64,000 nucleotides of DNA from NCBI RefSeq assembly GCF_004363955.1, contig NZ_SNZR01000011.1, positions 496,001-560,000 of the forward strand, read 5' to 3'. Below are positions 46,536 through 56,374 of this stretch, piece after piece. How positions within the stretch are numbered: position 1 is the stretch's first letter; each line of letters begins with the position of its first letter. The notes below the pieces were generated by a model that did not search any database, had not been told where the DNA came from, and saw only the letters and a list, made by a program, of their open reading frames with translations. The translations under genes and the position numbers were made by a program. Origin of the DNA: Enterovirga rhinocerotis (GTDB taxonomy: Bacteria; Pseudomonadota; Alphaproteobacteria; Rhizobiales; Beijerinckiaceae).

Positions 46536-46709
46536 GAGCTTCCTCCTGGGGCCGCCGCGAAGGGCGCGGCGGCGACTCTCCCGCCTTCCGCTTAGCCGGC
46601 GCGGCGCTCGAGACAAAGATATGCGGGCCGCCCTCCACACCGGCCCGGCGAGCCGCTATATCAGGACATCCTTCGGAGCCCCCTGGCCCGAAGCCAGGGA
46701 GGCCGCCGG

Positions 46710-47918
<1,209 letters not shown>

Positions 47919-47936
47919 ACTCGAGGGAGGGCGGAA

Positions 47937-48284
47937 ATGACGCTACCGCAGAATGTTGTTTCTCCGCAGGATTCCTGGCGGCTAGCCACTGTCGATAGAG
48001 GAAACGGCCCAGTACCTGATATACTCGTAGATGGAGGCGGCGCCATTGACGCCGATTCTCTAGCTCTCGGATTTTGGGCCGGCGAGCCACGATTAGCGTC
48101 GCGTTGGGATGCATCTCAAACGAACGACAAAGGCAACCCGATCTCTCGTGGCTATGCCACTTGGTATATTCTCCCTCCTTGGATGGAGCGCGCCGTCCTA
48201 GATGGAGCTGTAATCACAGGTAGAATTACGGCAACGGAGCACGCTCGCGCGCTCGACTTCCTTATAGGGCAAGGTGCTCCATGA
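47937..48284 (+). CDS. AT-rich orphan gene between thiolase and fadB
   Basis: A 115-residue soluble protein of unknown family (NVVSPQDSWRLATVDRGNGP; GYATWYILPPWMERAVLDGA; DFLIGQGAP). Its DNA has distinctly lower GC than the thiolase and fadB genes around it. The ATG at 47937 has GGAGGG about ten bases upstream. It begins 18 bp after the thiolase stop, and its stop overlaps the fadB start (ATGA), so it is fully embedded in the operon. It looks like a laterally acquired cargo gene. Confidence 0.68.
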   Translation: MTLPQNVVSPQDSWRLATVDRGNGPVPDILVDGGGAIDADSLALGFWAGEPRLASRWDASQTNDKGNPISRGYATWYILPPWMERAVLDGAVITGRITATEHARALDFLIGQGAP

Positions 48285-50491
48285 ACCTGACGCAGTTCCG
48301 CTTCGAGATCGATGCCGACGGCATCGCGACCGCGACCTGGGACATGCCCGGGCGATCGATGAACGTCATCACCCCCGAGGTGATGGAGGAGTTGTCGCAG
48401 ATCGTCGAGACGGTCGCCGGGGACGACGCGGTCAAAGGCTGCGTGATCACCTCGGGCAAGGAGACGTTCTCCGGAGGTGCGGACCTCACCATGCTCCAGG
48501 GCCTCGGCGCCGCTTACGAGCGCCTTCGCGAGGAGAAGGGCGAGGAGGAGGCGATGCGCTTCTTCTTCGAGGAATCGCGCCGGCTGACGCTGCTCTTCCG
48601 CCGGCTCGAGACCTGCGGGAAGCCCTTCGCGGCGGCCGTGCACGGGATCTGCCTCGGCGGGGCGTTCGAGCTGGCGCTCTCCTGCCACTACCGGGTGCTG
48701 TCCTCGGACGACGCGACGAAGGTCGGCCTCCCGGAGATCCTTGTCGGCCTTTTCCCCGGAGCCGGCGGCACGCAGCGCGTCACGCGGCTGATGCAGACGG
48801 GCGATGCGCTGCAACTCCTCTTCCGCGGCAGCCAGACCCGGGCCCTGATGGCGAAGAATATGGGCCTCGCCCACGAGGTCGCGCCGCGCGCCGAGATCGT
48901 CGAGAAGGCCAAGGCCTGGATCCGCGCGGGCGGCAAGGGCGTCGCGCCGTGGGACGAGCCGAAGTTCAAGGCGCCCTCCGGTAAGGTCTATTCGCCGGCC
49001 GGCATGATGATCTGGCCGCCGGCCAACGCCATCTATCGGCGCGAGACGCACGACAATTACCCTGCCGCCAAGGCCATCCTGCAATCGGTCTACGAAGGCC
49101 TGCAATTGCCGATGGACGCGGCGCTTCGGGTCGAGAGCCGCTATTTCGCGAAGATCCTCCGCTCGAAGGAGGCCGCGATGATGATCCGGTCGCTGTTCCT
49201 CTCGAAGGGCGAGCTGGAGAAGGGCGCGCGCAGGCCGAAATCCGTGCCGCCCACTTCGCTGAAGACGATCGGCATCGTCGGTGCGGGGTTCATGGGGGCG
49301 GGCATCGCCTATGTGACGGCCAATGCCGGGATGGAGGTCGTCCTCGTCGACCGGGACATGGAGGCGGCCGAGAAGGGCAAGGCGCTTTCGCACAAGCTCG
49401 TCACCGACCAGATCAACAAGGGCCGCGCGAAGACGGCCGACCGGGAGGCGTTGCTCGGGCGCATCAAGGCGAGCGCCGACTACGCCGATCTCGCCGCCTG
49501 CGACCTCGTCATCGAGGCGGTGTTCGAGGACCCGAAGGTCAAGGCCGAGGTGATCGCGAAGGTCGAGGCGGCCATCCGCCCGGACTGCATCTTCGCGTCC
49601 AACACGTCCACCCTGCCGATCTCGGGCCTCGCCAAGGCGTCCAAGCGGCCGGAGGAGTTCATCGGCATCCATTTCTTCTCGCCGGTCGACAAGATGCTGC
49701 TGGTCGAAATCATCATGGGCAAGGGGACGGGCGATCCGGCGCTCGCTGCCGCGCTCGACTACGTGCGCGCGATCAAGAAGACGCCGATCGTCGTCAACGA
49801 CAGCCGCGGCTTCTTCGCCAATCGCTGCGTGACGGCCTACCTCCTCGAAGGCCATCTCATGCTGGGCGAGGGCGTGCCGCCCGCCATGATCGAGAACCTC
49901 GCCAAGATGGCCGGCATGCCGGTCGGCCCGCTCTCGCTGAACGACGAGGTCGGCGTCGATCTCGGCCTGAAGGTCCTTCGCGCCACCGAGGCGCAGCTCG
50001 GGCCGGAGGTGATCAACCCCATTCAGCGCACCATCTTCGAGACGATGGTTGAGACGGAGGGGCGTCTCGGCCGCAAGAACGCCAAGGGGTTCTACGACTA
50101 TCCCGAGAAGGGCAAGGGGCCGAAGCGGCTCTGGCCGGGCCTCGCCGCCTTCGCGAGTGCGGCGCCCGATCCGGATTCGATCGACCGCCAGGAGATCAAG
50201 GATCGGCTGCTCGTGGCCCAGGCCCTGGAGGCCGCGCGCACCGTCGAGGAAGGCGTCATCACCGATCCCCGGGAGGCGGATGTCGGCTCGATCCTCGGCT
50301 TCGGCTTCGCGCCGTTCACGGGCGGTGCGCTGTCCTTTATCGACGGCATGGGCGCCAAGGCCTTCGTCGAACTCGCGAAGAGGCTCGAAGAGACGCACGG
50401 TCCCCGCTTCCGCCCGAACAAGCTCCTCCTCGACATGGCCGAGACGGGTCAGACCTTCTACGGGCGCGCGGCGGAGAAGGCGGCCGCCTGA
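48281..50491 (+). CDS. fadB: 3-hydroxyacyl-CoA dehydrogenase/enoyl-CoA hydratase FadB
   Basis: A 736-residue multifunctional enzyme. The N-terminal crotonase domain (residues 1-300) contains GGAFELALSCHYRV and GLFPGAGGTQRVTRL. The central NAD-binding domain starts at IGIVGAGFMGAGIAYVTANA (about residue 328), with IHFFSPVDKMLLVEII. The C-terminal 3-hydroxyacyl-CoA dehydrogenase domains have FFANRCVTAYL and NAKGFYDYP. It performs hydration and oxidation steps of beta-oxidation with the upstream thiolase. Its start overlaps the small AT-rich gene. Confidence 0.96.
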   Translation: MNLTQFRFEIDADGIATATWDMPGRSMNVITPEVMEELSQIVETVAGDDAVKGCVITSGKETFSGGADLTMLQGLGAAYERLREEKGEEEAMRFFFEESRRLTLLFRRLETCGKPFAAAVHGICLGGAFELALSCHYRVLSSDDATKVGLPEILVGLFPGAGGTQRVTRLMQTGDALQLLFRGSQTRALMAKNMGLAHEVAPRAEIVEKAKAWIRAGGKGVAPWDEPKFKAPSGKVYSPAGMMIWPPANAIYRRETHDNYPAAKAILQSVYEGLQLPMDAALRVESRYFAKILRSKEAAMMIRSLFLSKGELEKGARRPKSVPPTSLKTIGIVGAGFMGAGIAYVTANAGMEVVLVDRDMEAAEKGKALSHKLVTDQINKGRAKTADREALLGRIKASADYADLAACDLVIEAVFEDPKVKAEVIAKVEAAIRPDCIFASNTSTLPISGLAKASKRPEEFIGIHFFSPVDKMLLVEIIMGKGTGDPALAAALDYVRAIKKTPIVVNDSRGFFANRCVTAYLLEGHLMLGEGVPPAMIENLAKMAGMPVGPLSLNDEVGVDLGLKVLRATEAQLGPEVINPIQRTIFETMVETEGRLGRKNAKGFYDYPEKGKGPKRLWPGLAAFASAAPDPDSIDRQEIKDRLLVAQALEAARTVEEGVITDPREADVGSILGFGFAPFTGGALSFIDGMGAKAFVELAKRLEETHGPRFRPNKLLLDMAETGQTFYGRAAEKAAA

Positions 50492-50571
50492 GCCTTGTCC
50501 CGCCAAGCGCGGCCGTTCATCCTGCGATCAGGAACGGTCGGGCACGGCGGGACGATAGCTTCGGGGGGCGC

Positions 50572-51711
50572 ATGGCTTACGATCTGATCCTGAGGGGCGG
50601 GCGGGTGATCGACCCCTCGCAAGGCATCGACGGCGTCATGGACGTCGCCTTCGCCGGCGGAACGGTCGCCGCGATCGGGCCAGGCCTCGAGGGCGGGGCG
50701 GATGTCCGGGACGTTTCAGGCCTGATCGTCACGCCCGGCCTGATCGATCTGCACACCCACGTCTATTGGGGCGGCACCTCTCTCGGCATCGATGCCGCCG
50801 AGTTCTGCCGGACGAGCGGCGTCACCACGGCTGTGGATACGGGCTCGGCTGGGCCGGGCAACTGGATGGGCTTTCGCAAGCACGTCATCGAGCCGTCCCC
50901 GGTCCGCATCCTCGCCTATCTCCACGTCTCGCATGCCGGCATCTACGGCTTCGACAAGCGCGTGATGGTGGGCGAGAGCCGCGAACTCCTCCTCATGAAC
51001 CCCGTCGATTGCGCGGCCGTCGCCGATGCCAATCGCGACCTGATCGTCGGCATCAAGGTGCGCGTCGGCCTCAACGCCTCCGGCACCTCCGGCACGGTTC
51101 CGCTCAACATCGCGCTTCAGGTGGCCGAAGAGGTCGGCATGCCGGTGATGGCGCATATCGACCAGCCACCGCCCTCCTACGAGGAGGTGATCGGCATGCT
51201 GCGGCCGGGCGACGTCCTGACCCACGCCTTCCGCCCGTTCCCGAATTCCCCGATCAACGGCCAGGGCCGGATCAAGGACGCCGTGATATCGGCGCGCAAG
51301 CGCGGCGTCCTCTTCGATATCGGCCACGGCAAGGGCTCGTTCTCCTTCAAGACGACGCGCGCCATGCTGGCCGGCGGCTTCGAGCCCGATACGATCTCCT
51401 CCGACGTTCATACGCTCTGCATCGGCGGGCCGGCCTTCGATCAGGTCACGACGCTGTCGAAGTTCCTCTGCCTCGGCATGCCGCTCGACCGCGTGATCGC
51501 TTCGACGACGGTCAATGCGGCAATGGCGATGAAGCGCCCGGAACTCGGCACGCTGAAGCCGGGCTCGGTCGGCGATGCGACCATTCTCAGGCTCGCCGAG
51601 GGCCGCTTCGATTACGTCGATGTCGTCGGAGAGCATCTCGAAGGCGATCGCCGGCTGACGAGCGAAGGCGTCGTCCTGGCCGGACGCTGGTGGCATCCCG
51701 ACGCCGCATGA
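50572..51711 (+). CDS. Amidohydrolase/deacetylase family metallohydrolase
   Basis: A 379-residue dihydroorotase-like amidohydrolase. Metal motifs are GLIDLHTHVYWG (HxH) and SSDVHTLCIGGP (Asp/His), with a candidate carbamylated Lys in LIVGIKVRVGLNASG (about residue 159). The N-terminal beta-sandwich signature is LILRGGRVIDPSQGIDGVMD. The family acts on cyclic amides or N-acyl groups; the substrate is unknown. It overlaps the extensin-family gene by four bases (ATGA). Confidence 0.92.
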   Translation: MAYDLILRGGRVIDPSQGIDGVMDVAFAGGTVAAIGPGLEGGADVRDVSGLIVTPGLIDLHTHVYWGGTSLGIDAAEFCRTSGVTTAVDTGSAGPGNWMGFRKHVIEPSPVRILAYLHVSHAGIYGFDKRVMVGESRELLLMNPVDCAAVADANRDLIVGIKVRVGLNASGTSGTVPLNIALQVAEEVGMPVMAHIDQPPPSYEEVIGMLRPGDVLTHAFRPFPNSPINGQGRIKDAVISARKRGVLFDIGHGKGSFSFKTTRAMLAGGFEPDTISSDVHTLCIGGPAFDQVTTLSKFLCLGMPLDRVIASTTVNAAMAMKRPELGTLKPGSVGDATILRLAEGRFDYVDVVGEHLEGDRRLTSEGVVLAGRWWHPDAA

Positions 51712-52658
51712 GGGTTTTCAGGGCCGGGCATCTGGCGCTCGGCGTTTTCCTCCTCGGCCTCTCGGGGGGCTCGTCCTCGGCCGCCGCCGTTCCGTTGCCG
51801 CCCCCGCGGCCGGCGGAGCTCGGCCGCGTGCCGCAGGACGATCCCGAGCCCGTCCTGCCCGCCTCCGGTCCGGGCGCTGCCATGGGCGAGGCGCCTTCGA
51901 CGCCCTGGCCGACCGTGGGCGCCTGGCGCATGCGGCCCCTCCAGCAATCGCCCGAGGCCGAGCCCACGGCGGAAGCCCCGCCCGAATCGGCCGTGGCGCC
52001 GGTCGCTCCCCCCCCTGTCGCTGCCGTGCGGATTCCCTTGCCGCCGCGGCGCCCGACGGCGCTCGGCGGCATCGCGCCGCTTGAGGCCGATCCCGAGAGC
52101 TTCGCGGATGCGAGCGGCTGTCTGGCCAAGCTCACGGCGGCAGGGGCGATCTTCGTGCCGGCGGGGCAGCCGGGCGGAAATCCGGTCTGCGCGATCGACA
52201 TCCCGATCCGCCTCTCCGCCATCGCCGAACGGTCCGCACCGGGCGGGACGGTGGCGCTGCCGGATCGCCCCGTGATCTCGTGCCGCCTCGCTCTGCACTT
52301 CGGCGATTGGCTCCGGGCCGCAGCGCCGGTGCTCTCGGCGAGCCGGGGCGCCGCGCTTGCCTCGATCACGACCGGACCCGGATGGGAATGCCGCCGCCGG
52401 AACCGCCGCGCCCATGGGAAGATGAGCGCGCATGGCAACGGGCTCGCGCTCGACGTGAACACCTTCTTCTTCGCCAACAAGGCGAGGCTGCCGGTGAAGG
52501 GCCATGGCTCGGATCCCGCCTTCGCTGCCGTTCGGCGAGGAGCCTGCGCGATCTTCACGACAGTGCTCGGGCCGGGATCGGACGGCTATCACGAGGATCA
52601 TCTGCATCTCGACATCCTTCGGCATGGCCGGGACGGCAAATACAGACTGTGTCGATGA
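51708..52658 (+). CDS. Extensin family protein
   Basis: A 316-residue secreted protein. A signal peptide (AGHLALGVFLLGLSGGSSSA) and a Pro/Ala-rich linker (to about residue 125) precede an extensin-like C-terminal domain (CLAKLTAAGAIFVPAG to the end). This contains SAHGNGLALDVNTFFF, HEDHLHLDI and a Cys pair, resembling zinc D,D-peptidase-like domains. It may act on peptidoglycan. The ATG overlaps the stop of the amidohydrolase gene; longer upstream frames are inside that gene. Confidence 0.9.
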   Translation: MRVFRAGHLALGVFLLGLSGGSSSAAAVPLPPPRPAELGRVPQDDPEPVLPASGPGAAMGEAPSTPWPTVGAWRMRPLQQSPEAEPTAEAPPESAVAPVAPPPVAAVRIPLPPRRPTALGGIAPLEADPESFADASGCLAKLTAAGAIFVPAGQPGGNPVCAIDIPIRLSAIAERSAPGGTVALPDRPVISCRLALHFGDWLRAAAPVLSASRGAALASITTGPGWECRRRNRRAHGKMSAHGNGLALDVNTFFFANKARLPVKGHGSDPAFAAVRRGACAIFTTVLGPGSDGYHEDHLHLDILRHGRDGKYRLCR

Positions 52659-52816
52659 GGTGATCGATCCGATCTGCGTCAAGTTGCCTGCCGAGCGCTC
52701 GCAGTGCGGCCCTCGCCATGCCGCGGGTTGTACGGACCAGTGCACCCAAAAAGCCACATTCACATCAGAAGAGCAAAGTTCATTCAGATTCTGCACACCT
52801 CGTGGGCAGTGTTCTC

Positions 52817-52845
52817 TTGCTCAAAGCTGGGGTCCGGCATAGGTT
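52817..52845 (+). promoter_or_regulatory. Promoter of candidate small RNA
   Basis: TTGCTC and TAGGTT are separated by 17 bp, acceptable -35 and -10 hexamers, placed about 68 bp before a canonical intrinsic terminator on the same strand with no reading frame between them. Confidence 0.45.
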
Positions 52846-52851
52846 GAACTT

Positions 52852-52940
52852 ACGTGATGACGTGCTCTCGCACGAAATCGCTGCCCTCCTTGGGCGTTTC
52901 CTCCCTGGACTTGGGCCGCGCGCGAGCGCGGCCCCTTTTA
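52852..52940 (+). ncRNA. Candidate trans-acting small RNA with CCUCC motifs
   Basis: A transcript of roughly 85-90 nt is suggested by a promoter at 52817-52845 and a terminator ending near 52940. It carries exposed pyrimidine motifs CTGCCCTCCTTGGGCG and TTTCCTCCCTGGACTTGGGC, complementary to ribosome-binding sites, just before the terminator stem. Rhizobiales sRNAs of the alpha-r14/'cuckoo' type have this layout; that family assignment is from memory and unconfirmed. The region also has lower GC than the flanking genes. Confidence 0.6.
52913..52934 (+). terminator. Intrinsic terminator with GNRA loop
   Basis: A perfect 9-bp stem (GGGCCGCGC with GCGCGGCCC) closes a GCGA tetraloop and is followed by CTTTTA on the plus strand. 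There is no T-run on the minus side, so it serves a plus-strand transcript rather than the MFS gene that ends at 52938. Confidence 0.8.
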
Positions 52941-54401
52941 TGTGCGATCGGGAGGAGCCGCCGAGAGCGGCGCCGCGATCTCCTCGAGCGGGCGGCCCTC
53001 GCTGGCGACCCCCCATATGGCCTGCACGATGCCCGCGCCGATCATGAGCGCCGAGCCGAGAAGGTAGCCGCCGAAGACGCTCATGCGGGAGCCGGTATCC
53101 ACGAGCGCGCCGAACAGGACCGGTCCGATCGCGCCGCCGATTCCGGTGCCGATCGCGTAGAAGATGGCGATGGCGAAGGCGCGCACCTCGAGCGGGAAGG
53201 TCTCGCCGACCGTCAGGTAGGCTGAACTCGCGGCCGCGGAGGCGAAGAAGAAGACCACCATCCAGGCGATCGTCTGCCCCATCGCCGACAGAAGCTCCTG
53301 CTGGAACAGCCAGCCGGAGCCCGCGAGCAGGATGCCCGACAGGATGTAGGTCGACGAGATCATGATCCGTCGTCCCACCGTATCGAACAGGGGGCCGAGC
53401 AGGAGCGGGCCGAGGAAGTTCCCCGCGGCGAACGGCAGGATGTACAGCCCGACGCGGTCCGCCGGGATGTCGTAGAAGTCGGTCAGGACGAGGGCATAGG
53501 TGAAGAAGATCGCGTTGTAGAAGAAGGCCTGCGAACTCATCAGCGCGAGCCCGACCAGAGACCGCTGCCGGTGCCGGCGGAACAGCGTGTCGAAGACCTC
53601 CCGAAGCGGCGTATGAGAGCGGGCGTGGAGGCGAGTCTTCCGGACCTCCCCGCCCGGCAGAGCGGTCGCGTGACGCTCGATCTCCGCCACGACCGCCTCG
53701 CCCTCCCGTGCCCGGCCGTGGGTGACGAGCCAGCGCGGGCTCTCCGGGATCCAGGTCCGCAGGAGCAGGATGATCAGGCCGAGCGCCGCCCCGACCAGGA
53801 AGCAGAGCCGCCAGCCGAGTTCGGGCCTGAAGAGCGTCGGGTCCAGCAGCAGCACCGAGCCGCCAGCGCCGAGGGCCGCTCCGATCCAGAAGGAGCCGTT
53901 CACGAGAAGGTCGACCCGGCCGCGGTACTTCGCGGGGACGAACTCCTGGATGGTCGAATTGATCGCGGTGTATTCGCCGCCGATCCCCGCGCCGGTCAGG
54001 AAGCGGAAGAGGCAGAAGCTTGCGAGGTTCCAGGAGAAGGCGGTCGCCGCGGTCGCTGCGAGGTAGACGGCGAGCGTGATGAAGAACAGCGTCTTGCGGC
54101 CCCAGCGATCCGTGAGCCAGCCGAAGAACAGCGCCCCGAAGACCGCGCCGAGCAGATAGGCGCCGTGCGCGTAGCCGATATCGGTGTTGGTGAACCGGAG
54201 GGTCGGGCTTTCCTTCAATGCGCCCGAGACCGCGCCGGCGAGCGTGACCTCGAGCCCGTCCAGGATCCAGGTGACGCCCAGCGCCAGGATGACGAGCGTA
54301 TGGAAGCTGTTCCAGGGCAGCCGGTCGAGCCGGGCGGGGATGTCCGTTTCGACTACGGCGGAAGCCCCGCCATCCGATCTCGTCCGCACCTGACCCGCCA
54401 T
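52938..54401 (-). CDS. MFS transporter (sugar/metabolite porter type)
   Basis: A 487-residue major facilitator with 12 predicted helices. Family motifs are GALFFGWLTDRWGRKTLFF between helices 2 and 3, FLTGAGIGGEYTAINSTIQE, WIPESPRWLVTHGRAREGE after helix 6, and PLFDTVGRRIMI in the second half. The AIGG(E)Y/ESPRWL features place it with the sugar/aromatic-acid porter group. The substrate is not indicated by the neighbours, which are unrelated. Confidence 0.92.
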   Translation of the reverse strand: MAGQVRTRSDGGASAVVETDIPARLDRLPWNSFHTLVILALGVTWILDGLEVTLAGAVSGALKESPTLRFTNTDIGYAHGAYLLGAVFGALFFGWLTDRWGRKTLFFITLAVYLAATAATAFSWNLASFCLFRFLTGAGIGGEYTAINSTIQEFVPAKYRGRVDLLVNGSFWIGAALGAGGSVLLLDPTLFRPELGWRLCFLVGAALGLIILLLRTWIPESPRWLVTHGRAREGEAVVAEIERHATALPGGEVRKTRLHARSHTPLREVFDTLFRRHRQRSLVGLALMSSQAFFYNAIFFTYALVLTDFYDIPADRVGLYILPFAAGNFLGPLLLGPLFDTVGRRIMISSTYILSGILLAGSGWLFQQELLSAMGQTIAWMVVFFFASAAASSAYLTVGETFPLEVRAFAIAIFYAIGTGIGGAIGPVLFGALVDTGSRMSVFGGYLLGSALMIGAGIVQAIWGVASEGRPLEEIAAPLSAAPPDRT

Positions 54402-54616
54402 CCATCGCCTCCGGCCCGAGCCCTTTTAGCAGGCAACGGCGGAGAGGTGTCCTTGTTCGGCATGATCGGGCAGCAGCCGGTCGCAGTCAGCATTCCCTGG
54501 CAGGGTCGCGGGTCTCATGAAGCCCCGAGGTCTCGCCCTCGGACAGCGTCACGATGGAGACGGCGGCGGATTGCAGACGCTCGTCGAGCGGGTCGACCCG
54601 ATCCTGCGTCCAGCCG

Positions 54617-55021
54617 CTAGCGCGGCAATGCAGATTGCACGTCGGTCAGCGCGAAATCGTCGCCGACATAGAGGAGCGGCGCCGAATGCCGTTTAGCAAG
54701 CGCATAGGCGAAGCAGTCGCCGAAGTTCAGGCCGCCCCGCGCTCCGAACCCCTTGCCGTAATCCAGGCGCGCTCTCACGGCAGCCCGCGCAAGGTCTTCA
54801 TCGACGGGCGCAATCGCGATGCCGAAGTCAGTCAGGAACGCATCGAGATCGGCGATCGCCTCGTGCCTGGCCCCGTGCTTGATCCGTCCCGCCATGACCG
54901 TGCCGGTCTCGACATAGTTCACGGCCGATATGAGCCGTGAAGCGCTCACCTGCAGCGCGGTCATGCACTCTGCCCCTTCCGCCTCCTCGAACATGATCGC
55001 GGACGCGTCGACGACGATCAT
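54617..55021 (-). CDS. vapC: VapC-type PIN-domain toxin
   Basis: A 134-residue PIN-domain ribonuclease. The acidic active-site residues are visible: Asp5 in [10 protein letters not shown], Glu in [10 protein letters not shown], Asp in [14 protein letters not shown] and Asp in [10 protein letters not shown]. It starts at an ATG overlapping the antitoxin stop by four bases. VapC toxins cut specific tRNAs or rRNA. All catalytic positions are intact, so it is probably active. Confidence 0.93.
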   Translation of the reverse strand: MIVVDASAIMFEEAEGAECMTALQVSASRLISAVNYVETGTVMAGRIKHGARHEAIADLDAFLTDFGIAIAPVDEDLARAAVRARLDYGKGFGARGGLNFGDCFAYALAKRHSAPLLYVGDDFALTDVQSALPR

Positions 55022-55287
55022 CGCGGGCCAAGCTCGACGGGCGTGTCGCCGACGGCCTCGTCCCACTCCTGCTTGGTCACGGGCCTACGATCGTATCGGC
55101 CGGCGCGCGCACGGACGAAGGCTTCCATGCGTGACACGTAATCCTTCCGTGCCTCCTCGGCGGCGCGCAGCCGTTCCAGCCGCTCGCGCATGGCCCGCGT
55201 GATGGCCTCCGTCATGGTTTCACCGGTCAGGCGGGACAATTCCCGCGCCAGGCGGTCCGCTTCATCGGTCTTGATGCTTAAGGCCAT
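55018..55287 (-). CDS. vapB: VapB-type antitoxin
   Basis: An 89-residue antitoxin with a PSK/ribbon-helix-helix-like N-terminus ([20 protein letters not shown], then [19 protein letters not shown]). The charged C-terminal tail ([17 protein letters not shown]) is expected to bind the toxin. It precedes vapC, as is typical, and should autorepress the pair's promoter in the 55288-55391 gap. Confidence 0.92.
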   Translation of the reverse strand: MALSIKTDEADRLARELSRLTGETMTEAITRAMRERLERLRAAEEARKDYVSRMEAFVRARAGRYDRRPVTKQEWDEAVGDTPVELGPR

Positions 55288-55391
55288 GTCAGGCTCGGTC
55301 TAGATCACGGGTCTAGATAGCATCTCCTCGCTGATCCTTCCACCGAATGGCCGCAAACCTAACCGGAAGCGGTCGTCGTAGGCCTTGGGGG

Positions 55392-56339
55392 TCAACGCTG
55401 GCGCCTCGGCGGCTGAAGCTCCAGCGACCAGTTCTGGCCCACGAGATCCCTGCCGAAGGAGCGATGGGGCTCCTCGTCGATCAGCGTGAACCCCGCCTTC
55501 CGGTAGATGTGGAGCGCGGCGTCGAGGCCGGCATTGGTCCATAGCGTGAGTGTGCGGTAGCCCCGCGCCCGCGCGAAGGCGATGCATTCGCCGACGAGGC
55601 GGGAGCCGAGGCCGCTGCCGCGGGCCGCCGGCTCGACATAGAGGAGGCGGAGCTTCGCCACCTCGTCGCTCTCGCGCATGCAATAGACCGAGCCGAGGAT
55701 GTCGCCGTCGCGCTCGGCGATCCAGGCGCGTTCCCGCGCGGGGTCGTGGGTGCGCTCGAAGCCGATCAGGATCTCCGCGACCAGAGCCTCGAAGCTCGCA
55801 TCGAAGCCGTATTCCCGCGCGTAGAGCAGGCCTTGGCGGTGGGCCACCCAGCCGAGATCGCCGGTCTTGTGCGGGCGCAGCGCGATCCCGGCCGGTTCCT
55901 CGTGCCGTCGGCCTGACTCGGACAGCAGCCCCTCGATCCTCGACATGGCCGCGACGAGGTCGCTGCGCTCGCGCGGGCCGAGCGCGCGCAGACGGCCGCC
56001 CCATTGCTCCTGGGACAGCCTGTCGAGCGGCGCGAAGGCCTCGCGGCCCGAAGCGGTCAGCGTCAGCGCGGACCGGCGTCCGTCATCCGGAGCGATGTCG
56101 CGCGCGAGAAGGCCCTCGGCCTCGAAACGCTTCAGGATGCGGCTGAGATAGCCGGGGTCGAGGCCGAGATCGCGCGAGAGATTGGAGGCCGAACAGGTGC
56201 CGCGCGCGCTGAGTTCGTAGAGCACGCGACCCTCGCTGAGCGAGAACCGGCTGGCGAGGAAGACTTCGTCGAGGAGTTCAGTGAGCCGCGTGTAGAACCG
56301 GGTGAAGCGCCGCGCGGCGGCGATGGCATCGGCGGGCAT
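55392..56339 (-). CDS. MarR-GNAT fusion: transcriptional regulator/acetyltransferase
   Basis: A 315-residue fusion. The N-terminal MarR winged helix covers about residues 5-145 (SLSEGRVLYELSARG; DLGLDPGYLSRILKRFEAEG; APDDGRRSALTLT wing). The GNAT N-acetyltransferase covers about 155-310, with acetyl-CoA-binding VEPAARGSGLGSRLVGECIA and LTLWTNAGLDAALHIYRKAG. Such proteins couple DNA binding to acyl transfer on a small substrate. It follows the zinc peptidase gene by 35 bp on the same strand. A near-palindrome at 56379-56391 may be its operator. Confidence 0.93.
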   Translation of the reverse strand: MPADAIAAARRFTRFYTRLTELLDEVFLASRFSLSEGRVLYELSARGTCSASNLSRDLGLDPGYLSRILKRFEAEGLLARDIAPDDGRRSALTLTASGREAFAPLDRLSQEQWGGRLRALGPRERSDLVAAMSRIEGLLSESGRRHEEPAGIALRPHKTGDLGWVAHRQGLLYAREYGFDASFEALVAEILIGFERTHDPARERAWIAERDGDILGSVYCMRESDEVAKLRLLYVEPAARGSGLGSRLVGECIAFARARGYRTLTLWTNAGLDAALHIYRKAGFTLIDEEPHRSFGRDLVGQNWSLELQPPRRQR

Positions 56340-56374
56340 GGTGCTGTTGTCCTCACGCCCGGACGATGCGTCAA

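Noticed and set aside
48152-50506. 784-codon frame opposite fadB
   Set aside because: Shadow of a well-supported multifunctional beta-oxidation gene.
54402-54616. Possible small gene between the MFS gene and vapC
   Set aside because: No frame with a ribosome site or family-like sequence; treated as plain intergenic DNA.
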